Of a stretch of 64,000 bases of DNA, positions 56,202 through 64,000 are shown piece after piece. Source of the stretch: Cytospora piceicola. Lineage: Eukaryota; Ascomycota; Sordariomycetes; Diaporthales; Cytosporaceae. The notes below the pieces were generated by a model that made no database searches, had not been told where the DNA came from, and worked only from the letters and a program-made list of their open reading frames with translations. Position 1 is the stretch's first letter; the number at the start of each line of letters is the position of its first letter. Location: contig JALQBC010000028.1 in assembly GCA_023375675.1 (NCBI GenBank), positions 62,001 to 126,000 of the forward strand, in the 5' to 3' direction. A program made the translations under genes and the position numbers.

Positions 56202-57395
56202 ATGAGACTCACGTCAGCGCTCCTGGCGGCAGCCTCACTTGGGTCATCCGCGGGCGCATGGCAGCTCCCTCGCAACAGCCTCCAGCCTGAAGCGCTCGGC
56301 CTCGGAGCCTCTCACCACAACCAGGGGCAACACCCGTTCTACTCGGTCCCCACTCACGATGACGACGTAGACATTGTCACCGGCTCACAGTTCCACGGCC
56401 TCAAGACCTTTGCCAACCTGCCCTATCTGAACTGTCTCTCGGACGAGGAGGCGCAGGGCCAGGAGTACGACATCGCCATACTCGGCGCGCCCTTCGACAC
56501 CGGCACGTCCGGCCGGCCCGGCGCGCGCTTCGGCCCGCAGGGGATCAGGGCGGGCAGCCAGCGCATGTTCCCCGAGGCCTACAGCGTGTACACGGGGCGG
56601 AGCACGCTGAGCTCCTGGGCCAGGGTCGTGGACGCGGGGGACGTCGGGCTGACCTGGTTCGACAACGCCGTCGCCCTGAGGCAGCTGGACAAGGCCCACA
56701 GGGTGGTGGCCGGCCGGCCGGCGGCCAGCGCGAGCGTCTCCAGGACGCCGCGGATCCTGGCGCTGGGCGGCGACCACACGACGACGCTGAGCGCGCTGCG
56801 GTCGGCGGCGGAGAGGTGGGGCGACGTGTCGGTCGTCCACTTCGACAGCCACATCGACACGTGGGATCCCAAGGTCCTCGGGGGCGGCCTGTCGGACTAT
56901 GCGGGTCTCAACCATGGCACGTTTCTGCACATTGCTCACGAGGAGGGGCTCATCAGGAACACGTCCATCCATGCGGGCATCAGGGCACCGCTGATGAGAC
57001 GCAAGGGAGACATCCGGAACGATCTGCGTTGTGGTTTCGATCTCATCACTGCACGTGCTATTGACAAGATCGGCACGGATGGGATCGTATCCAGGATCAA
57101 GGAGCGCGTGGGTGATTCCAATGTCTACATCAGTGTGGACATTGACGTGCTTGATCCCGCGCATGCCCCGGCGACTGGAACCGCCGAGCCGGGTGGCTGG
57201 ACAAGCCGCGAGCTCCTGACGATACTTGACGGCCTGAGTGGGCTGAAGGTGGTTGGGGCGGACGTTGTGGAGGTGGCTCCTATATACGATAATCCGGGAG
57301 AGACTACTATCCTGGCTGCTGCCGAGGTTGGGTTGTCATTGCTGACGCTCATGGTCGATACTCCTGTGCAGTCCAAGGCAGACAAGGGAGCTTAA
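56202..57395 (+). CDS. Secreted agmatinase-like ureohydrolase
   Basis: Binuclear-Mn ureohydrolase of the arginase/agmatinase family; hydrolyses agmatine or another guanidino compound to urea and an amine. A single exon gives 397 aa. The N-terminus MRLTSALLAAASLGSSAGAW is a convincing signal peptide, so the enzyme should be secreted or vacuolar, unlike classical cytosolic agmatinases. Metal ligands are all present: GGDHT (His about 192), DSHID (Asp215, His217, Asp219) and SVDIDVLDPAHAPATGT (Asp313, Asp315). Also seen: GAPFDTGTSGRPGARFGP, GIRAGSQRMFP, and the family C-terminal GADVVEVAPIYDNPGETTI. It resembles fungal proteins annotated as agmatinase 1. Third positions are GC-rich in the first 700 bases, contrasting with the AT-rich DNA just upstream. 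Confidence 0.93.
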   Translation: MRLTSALLAAASLGSSAGAWQLPRNSLQPEALGLGASHHNQGQHPFYSVPTHDDDVDIVTGSQFHGLKTFANLPYLNCLSDEEAQGQEYDIAILGAPFDTGTSGRPGARFGPQGIRAGSQRMFPEAYSVYTGRSTLSSWARVVDAGDVGLTWFDNAVALRQLDKAHRVVAGRPAASASVSRTPRILALGGDHTTTLSALRSAAERWGDVSVVHFDSHIDTWDPKVLGGGLSDYAGLNHGTFLHIAHEEGLIRNTSIHAGIRAPLMRRKGDIRNDLRCGFDLITARAIDKIGTDGIVSRIKERVGDSNVYISVDIDVLDPAHAPATGTAEPGGWTSRELLTILDGLSGLKVVGADVVEVAPIYDNPGETTILAAAEVGLSLLTLMVDTPVQSKADKGA

Positions 57396-57755
57396 CGTCG
57401 GATTGACAGACACTGTCCTCGTAGCGTGGTTTGTTGTACAAAACCCACAGCTGATCACTAGGAGCATATATGATACCAATCTTATAAAATTGACGGATAC
57501 GATGACGGCGCAGGTGGCGACCACTTTGATCGATTTGAAGAACGGGCATGATTGTGTGGCAAGTAGAAAAAACCTTGTGATAAATATTTTTGCCGCATAC
57601 CCGTGAGATGCTAAATAAGCCCCTATAGATATACAGACAACTAGAAAAGATCACACCTGAGCGACGGAGCATGGCCACCCGATTTTGAAACACACGCCAT
57701 TCATTGCCCACCCGTCCCACACATCCGCGACAGAATGCCGACCTCGAGTCACATT
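57396..57755. other. Convergent 3' intergenic region
   Basis: Between the stops of the agmatinase-like gene (+) and CFT1 (-). No coding signal was seen. Confidence 0.6.
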
Positions 57756-60700
57756 CTAGAAGTAACTCAGTCCGCTCCAGCCCAGTACTCCCTCCAGTTC
57801 CGCTCTCACCTCCTCCGGCCCCGAGTATCCCACCCGGCTGGCCATCTCCCCTCGCTTCCCGCTTGCCAGCTCCGTCCACCTGGACAGCACCGTACCATCC
57901 ACGATATTGCGTCCAACGCCAGCGTCGACGCCGGGTGGCATCTTGGCGGTTGTCTGCGTCGCCGATGGCGGCATGCGGTAGGCCTTGGGGTTGAGGCCGG
58001 CGGGATGGGGCAGAGTGTTGATGAGCTGTGCTGTAAGTGAAGAGAGGCGGCGGTAAGACGTTTCGGACAGGGAATTGATGGTTGCAAGGGAACCGGTTGG
58101 CGAGGCCAGGAGGACGGTTTGTGGGGCAATCGTGCCGGATGATGATTTTGGGGCGTTGCCGTTGGTCAGATGTGTGCCGTTCTCTTGAGGTTGAGAGTTG
58201 GGCAAGGTTACCCGCGGAAGCATCATTGATTTGGTTGGAAGGTGAGCGCCGACGTTGAATGATGTTCGGTGTAGGAGGATATGCCCTTGCAGAGATTTGG
58301 GGTCTGGGAGATTGTTAGCGATGTCAACTGGAAGATCGGCCAACATTGTGAAACTTACGTTCGGGATCGAATTGGAACACATGAATATTCGCATCCATGT
58401 CAGCCGCCATGATGAAGAGCTCCTTGCCATCAGGGATGAATTCACAATTCAACGCATCCAGCTTAGTGTTGCTTTTACCAAAGAGCATCATCTTGTACGG
58501 CTCCTCAGTGTATCCCGTGAACCAGACTCCCTTGAAGGCATCTGACATGGCACAAAGGCCGGTCCCGGGAATCTCCTTGACACTGGTCACGTAGTTACTC
58601 ATGTCCATGAATGCGACTGGTAATAGTGACCCGTCTTCCTTCAGACCACGGACCGTGCACTTCTGGCCGTGGACAACCAGCACGAAGCCTTGGGTTCCGA
58701 CGCCTGAAATTGCCGTCACACCGCCTCTGGGTATGTCTTCCTTAGCCACCAGCTTGAACTTCTTGTTAGTCTCCGGACGGCCGGGTTCCGGGATGACAGA
58801 CGCAATATCATAGACATGGATACGACCCCGTATTGGGAGGTCTTCACCACGGGAGATTGCAGTGCCGACCACGATGAGCTCACTCCGTTCGTGTGTCGTC
58901 TCGGAAACCTCCAAGTTGAGTGACTTGATGCACATGATGACCTCGCATGGCTCCATGTCAACAGTGTCGATCACGGTCCAAGTATGGGGACTGATCAGCT
59001 TCAAGGCGCCACGCTCGGCCATCGGCTTGAATGTGATCTTTTCCTTGGCCCAGAATGGAGCCTGCTGCGGGTTGCTGTCCTCATCTTTGGGAAGCTCAAA
59101 TTCCTCCTCGACATTGCATCCAGCGGCGTACACCTCGGCACGGGAATGGAATGTAACAGAGTTCGCATCAACGCCAAGCGGGACCTTCCTGACAGACATG
59201 CCAATTTCTGAGTATGTGCAATCAGTCGGCAACTGAGTAACGCGAGCGACACCCTCCGAGTCCGAGTATATGAAACCACGCTCGCAGCCCTCGGTGTGGA
59301 ATGTGCTCAGTGTCCTAACACCATTGCCTTGAAGGCCGATGACACTTGGCGTCGACTTGGCGGATTTGATGATGAAGCTTGGAGACGGTCCGGGAAGGAA
59401 GACAGTGCTATACCCGCCCACGTTGTCAAGATAGCATAAGGGCATCTTTCGGGGCTCATCGGGCGTATCGTCGTCTTCTGTGGGCTCTTCGATGCTCTTG
59501 GCGAAGACATGATTCGAGACTTTGCGGAAGAACAGTGATGTCGTGAGATCGTTTGCACCGACTTTAGCATATCTCTCTGACTTGTAGATCGTGAGGTCGT
59601 CATTGGAATGTCGCAACTACAAACGTCAGCTAGGGCACAGATTTCAATCAATTTCCGAACTTACAATCAAGTGAGGGGACTTGTGGACTGTGTCCCCAAG
59701 ATCCGCCACCATAATCTCGGCAATCGTCTCTTTAGAGGTGCCTCTGCGGGTAACCCACTCCGGTGTCAGTATCGGGGGAATGTAGCACAGCCCTTCGGTA
59801 GTATACAAGGGCTTGGACAAGTCTGGGAGAGCGAAGACCTAGAGAGCGTTAGTTGTGTACTTCAAGTCGAGTAAGGATAACTGCTTACTTGAAGAGACCC
59901 TGCTGCACTGAGCAAGAACATGAATATCTTCTGTGTCCCAGTTCCAGGCTGCCCCTCGTGAAATTCCCCGGTCTTGTCCGCGTACAAGCATCCCGATACC
60001 CATTTCGTAGATCCGAGTATGCTGTCTGTCTTCTCTATCTCCTCAAGCTCATCGTCAGAGTTCATCTCTGCGATGAAGACGCTCGAGTCATCTCTGATAA
60101 GGAGCAGGTAGGGGTCACAGATGCTCGCACTAAGGACTCTGGGCTCGGCACCCGTTTCCTCATCCTCCATAGGGAGAATCATTGCCAAGCCAAGGTCTGG
60201 GAGAAGTCAGCAAATATGTCTCCAAGTTTTTTGTTAAGTTTAGTTGAACTTGGGGGGGGGGGGGTACTCACCTCCATCGTAGACGCGAACTTCGGATTTC
60301 AGCACTTGAATAATCCGGCGATGGTTGGCCATGGTACCAGCCTCGACCGTGAAACCTGCTGCTGGTTCGAATTCCGTCCCCGTCAGTGACTCGAACCCGG
60401 CAGCAGTCAACGCATAGACGTCGGAGGTCTCGTAGTTGTCCAGGTCAATTTTTGCCACGATCATGAACTTGTCGTACTGCTCAGACGCATCGTAGTCGGT
60501 ACCTACAGCCGTGGCTCCCTTGTCCCCCTTTAACGATTTTGGGACAGGCTTCTGTGCGCTCATCGTCCACAACCCACGAGCTTCTGGAAACTCGAAACGG
60601 CCAACGACTTTTGGCTGTATCTCACGGTTCATCACTGCCAACGAGCCAGCCTTGCCGGTACCCACGGCGGCGACCAACTGCAGATCACCCCGCACTCCTG

Positions 60701-62354
60701 CTGAGTTGAGTTCCTCCTCGGCATCTTCGTATGAGGCGGCCTTGCCATATGCGATGTCTTGTATGGGCGCAATGCTCGTCAGTCTGTCATGGATCCGGAA
60801 GACGAGCTCGCCCCCTTTCGAAGCCGCCACGCCGTTTGCAGCTTGGGTGACTGCTGGCGTATCTGCGTAGAGGTCGTCCTCGTCTTCCAAGTCCTCGTCG
60901 TCAATATCCCCAAAGTCAAGCGATGCGTCCTGAAGTCGGTTCTTCCTCCTTGACGCCTGGCCTTGCTTGCGCGTCCAGCCGAAGACGACCGAATCGCCAT
61001 CTGCACTGCCAGCGAAGAAGGCGTTTCGGCCAACGCGACTAAGCGACGATATCTTGTGTGGTAAAAGGGTGCCTCCTGATTCTGAAGGAACAATCTTGAC
61101 GCGGAGGCCAGAAACCCTACGTCCGTCCACCTGGAAGTCCAGTGTTGCGAAGCGGCCATCCGAAAGAACGAGTAGCATCTGCCCAGTCTCGGATGAGATG
61201 AAGTCGAGAGAACAGCCTTCTAGCCGCAACCCAAGAGAGGACTGGTCCGAAAGGGTGAAGTCGGTCATCTGCTTTGTGAAGGGGTTTACCGCGACTCCAT
61301 TTGATGCGCCTGCTTGGTCGATGTGGATCAACTCATTGGCACCGACAAGAAGGGCACCGCCAATAGGAGCAGGGACGGCGACGACCTTGAACAGATCGTG
61401 AGGAAGCCCGCCGACAGACAAGATGGTAGTGTGAGCAGCTTGTTGTATATCTAGCGTGAACACCGTAAAAGACAGATGATCCTTCCGGCCCAACGCTGCC
61501 GACGGAGCCAACTTGGAGGATAGAATACCAAATGTAGGCTCTCTATACTCGTAAAGGAAGGCTAGGTCAAGGGGATGAATGAGGTTGGCATCGAGACGTG
61601 AAAGTCGAAGGACAAATGACGGTGAATATGGAGTGTCTTCTATGTTGCTAGTTCCATTTACAACCGCCGAGGACTCCTCCTTCACGGGTCTTGGGCCATC
61701 CAGATCCTCATCCCAATCATCCATTGCAATGTCTTCTTCATCGGCATGCTTGAAGGGCAAGATGGCCAAGTTCCTAGCACCGAATTTTAGAGCGGCACAC
61801 CTGCTACCAGGGTCTGCGGCCAAGAAGTTGATGCAGTCATTCAACGGGGGAACCCAAGGGCTACCCTGGAGTTCCTCCTGTTCATAGTAATGAATTGATA
61901 CGGTCGTCACGTCGTATCGCTCGGGGTCCCATTCCAGTAGACTCAGTTTCGCATCTTTGAGCTGGACCAACAAAGCTTCGCCCCCCGAGCGTGTATTTTG
62001 TGTCTTTATTCTTGCCAGGCCCGTGACGGTGCCTGAAAGGCGAATCTCTGCGACGAGGACGAGCTTTGTATCGTACCAACGGTCGGCTTTCTGGAAAGCC
62101 GCATCGCCACCGAGGAAGGAGGACTCGAGTCCCTCGTCATCGTTGAGTCGACTGTCGTATTGCGTCGTCGCCTTGGTCGAGTGTAGGGGTGAGGATTGGG
62201 AGTTGTCGACCTCGGTAGTAACAGTCTTTGTCTCAAAGATCTGGAGGAGCGAGGACTTTGCAACAACAAGATTGTTGCTTTGCGCAGAAAGCAGAGGGAG
62301 GCTGATGGAATGGGTGACAGCCGTAGGAGGCGTCAGTTCTGAGTAGCACTGCAT
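57756..62354 (-). CDS. CFT1: CFT1 / CPSF160, cleavage and polyadenylation factor subunit
   Basis: Large scaffold of the cleavage and polyadenylation factor; helps recognise the poly(A) signal in nuclear pre-mRNA 3' end formation. Exons (minus): 62354-60272, 60196-59889, 59838-59665, 59616-58359, 58303-57756; introns 75, 50, 48 and 55 bp; 1456 aa, the usual size. The start MQCYSELTPPTAVTHSISLP is the conserved N-terminus. It is a WD-like three-propeller protein: N-terminal MMS1-type region (LLVQLKDAKLSLLEWDPERY; GSPWVPPLNDCINFLAADPG), a middle region, and the C-terminal CPSF-A domain (PGTGLCAMSDAFKGVWFTGY, EFIPDGKELFIMAADMD, LQGHILLHRTSFNVGAHLPT, GVLGWSGLSYF). Every splice join restores family sequence (VYDGDLGLAMILP; SLQVFALPDLSKPLY; FDPEHPKSLQGH). 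A 13-base C run lies just inside the first intron's donor. Confidence 0.97.
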
Positions 62355-63029
62355 GATGCCGCCTGTTATCTGTTCATGTTATATCAGGTCCAGGGATTGA
62401 CAGCATTGGGACCTAGATCAGCTGCCAATTGGTAGTATGTATTGAGTTGTGCTGGCTGGTCTTGGGTGTCGTTTTGGAAGTTTGTTGTTGTTGGCTCCCG
62501 ATTGTGCTATCGGCCGTTCAAGGTGAAATGCGATTTCAGGTGCTCTCTGCTGTCGCACTAAGGCCAGAGCTGCCAACCCCCCCTGCACTAAGCAACCCGT
62601 AGGTAACTACCTAGGTACCTAGGTACCCCAGCTCCCCTGCCATCTACCCCATAAAATACCGACCTACCTAGGTAGGTACGTGGGTACCTACTTTATGGCT
62701 GCGAGTGTTGGACCCATACTGATGGCCCAAGCTCCTTGCTTCTGCCCGCAGGCAACCTGGAAGCTACGACGGTACATCCATGGGTACAAAGGTACAGTGT
62801 GACCACGGTGACGTCGGCATGACCTTGATCTTCCCTGATGAAGAAGGGCTTCCATACTTCATCTAATTACTGAAACAACCTTAGAACATTCCACTCTTAC
62901 CTGCCTACATAAACCTAAACCTTGCTGCTTAGGTTTCCTCTCTCCTCTCCAAGGCTTCGTCTACCATCGCTGCAAGCAACTCAAACCTCGAACTGCAGCC
63001 CTGAAGAGAGAACTGATCAACTACCCAAT
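62355..63029. other. Divergent promoter region
   Basis: Between CFT1 (-) and the LMBD1-type gene (+). It contains two CCTAGG palindrome clusters (62606-62627 and 62662-62680). No coding signal was seen. Confidence 0.6.
62606..62690. repeat. CCTAGG palindrome cluster
   Basis: Repeated ACTACCTAGGTACCTAGGTACC and GACCTACCTAGGTAGGTAC words on either side of a CATAAAATACC stretch. Confidence 0.9.
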
Positions 63030-64000
63030 ATGGCTTCTGCAGGCTATCTGCAAGTAGGCCTGATTTGGGTCGCTTATGGAGTCGCAGTCGGATTTGCCCT
63101 AGTGGCTGCTATCATCACTACTCTGACCTGGCAGGCCCCTCGAGAACGGTCTGCTATTGTCTCCATCGTCGCAATCTTCAGTCTCACCGCTTTGCTTGCA
63201 ACAGTCCTGCTGTTGCCAGTTGATATTGCATTGATCTCTGCAATAAACAGCTCGCTTGGAGCGAGGAAGGACTGGGCCACTCCCCGACGTGTCGAAAACA
63301 TCCTCTTCACCCTAAAGGTGGTCTACTACTCGCTATACAGCCTCGACGCCCTACTATGTCTTGTAGTCATACCGTTCTCGTACTTCTGGTATGAGGAATA
63401 CGACGAGGTTGAGGAAGATGAGGGTACGAGAAGCTTCGTCGCCAAACTGTGGGCCGCCTTCAAGTACACAATCGGCTTCATCCTGCTCGTGGTCACTCTC
63501 TTCCTCATCGGATTTTTCGTCCCAGCTGCCGGTAACAAGGCGGACAAACATCTGGATCTCGACTACTTCAAGCACCTACTGGCGGAGAACAATGGCGAGA
63601 AGGCCTTGACCTTTGGGCTTGGACTGTTGGTAACACTCGGCACTCTGCTGTACGTCTTGTACACCGGTGCTGGTCTGGCGCTGCTGCCCGTATCCCTCAT
63701 CAAATCTGCCCCGTCTATCTCGGCGCCAGAGCTCTCGGCATCAATGGACTCGCAGCTGGAGAGCAACAGGGAACGCCAGAGACAGCTGGAGATGCGGAAT
63801 GCAGGTCGTCCAGATGGAATGCCCACCAAAGATCAGCGCGAGATGGAGGTTCTTGCTCGGGAAGAGCAGACTTTGGTGAGACGGCAAAGACTTGCAGCTG
63901 AATCTCGCGGCGAAGGACATGGCGGCATTTACCGGGCATGGCTGAAGATCCAGGCTGTATTCCGACCTCTCAAGCTGGTCGGAGGGATTCTACTCATTTT
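63030..64000 (+). CDS. LMBD1/LIMR-family membrane protein (probable lysosomal cobalamin transporter type), 3' truncated by window
   Basis: Polytopic membrane protein of the LMBR1-like family; fungal members are annotated as probable lysosomal cobalamin transporters, with the function not shown for fungi. The frame is open from ATG 63030 to the window end (323 codons) with no stop or clear intron. The start [20 protein letters not shown] leads directly into the first membrane segment. Further hydrophobic segments are [59 protein letters not shown] and [28 protein letters not shown] then begins the long cytoplasmic loop rich in Glu, Arg and Gln ([16 protein letters not shown]). The segment KLVGGILLI at the edge starts the next membrane helix. 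The 3' half lies outside the window. Confidence 0.9.
   Translation, partial: MASAGYLQVGLIWVAYGVAVGFALVAAIITTLTWQAPRERSAIVSIVAIFSLTALLATVLLLPVDIALISAINSSLGARKDWATPRRVENILFTLKVVYYSLYSLDALLCLVVIPFSYFWYEEYDEVEEDEGTRSFVAKLWAAFKYTIGFILLVVTLFLIGFFVPAAGNKADKHLDLDYFKHLLAENNGEKALTFGLGLLVTLGTLLYVLYTGAGLALLPVSLIKSAPSISAPELSASMDSQLESNRERQRQLEMRNAGRPDGMPTKDQREMEVLAREEQTLVRRQRLAAESRGEGHGGIYRAWLKIQAVFRPLKLVGGILLI

Noticed and set aside
1..64000. CRISPR arrays, insertion sequences, operon-type ribosome binding sites, 5S rRNA
   Set aside because: None seen; the gene structure is eukaryotic and no spaced-repeat array or rRNA core sequence was found.

Overview
This window is nuclear DNA from a filamentous ascomycete (Pezizomycotina), most probably a Sordariomycete. 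The main evidence is a wc-2 (white collar) photoreceptor-partner gene, a mitochondrial lysyl-tRNA synthetase, short introns of 48-270 bp with GT..AG ends and CTRAC-type branch sites, and protein families such as UstYa and UPF0658. I see no bacterial operons, no intact transposon, no CRISPR array and no convincing tRNA or 5S rRNA gene. Intron/exon structures below were assembled by hand from splice signals, reading phase and family conservation.

Layout. 2.1-13.2 kb: class I myosin (+) and RAD50 (+) in tandem, then a PP4 regulatory-subunit-2-like gene (-) converging on RAD50. 13.2-16.7 kb: a long non-coding stretch with several short tandem repeats. 16.7-28.6 kb: a UPF0658 Golgi membrane protein (+), the GID ubiquitin-ligase subunit RMD5 (-), an STB6-like protein (+), TIM10 (-) and mitochondrial LysRS (+). 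30.1-35.7 kb: wc-2 (+), a small Ser/Gly-rich protein with a microexon and a GC-AG intron (+), and a WrbA-type quinone oxidoreductase (-). 36-48 kb is accessory-like: a decayed MFS transporter, a SET-domain gene (-), a five-exon UstYa-family oxidase gene (-), and, divergent from it, a small predicted secreted protein with a Kex2-like KR site followed by five Tyr-Gly-X triplets. 48.5-50.6 kb: an F-box protein (-). 50.6-56.2 kb: gene-poor and AT-rich. 56.2-64 kb: a secreted agmatinase-like ureohydrolase (+), the 1456-residue polyadenylation factor CFT1 (-), and the 5' part of an LMBD1-type membrane protein (+), cut by the window edge.

Most genes are unrelated housekeeping functions: endocytosis, DNA repair, phosphatase regulation, protein turnover, mitochondrial import and translation, light sensing, mRNA 3' end formation. 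The exception is the 41.4-44.4 kb pair. UstYa proteins modify ribosomally made, Kex2-processed peptides in the ustiloxin/dikaritin pathways. A UstYa gene facing a secreted Tyr-repeat precursor-like gene is the best candidate here for an undescribed system, although the usual companion genes (second UstY, tyrosinase, peptidases, multi-repeat precursor) are not visible.
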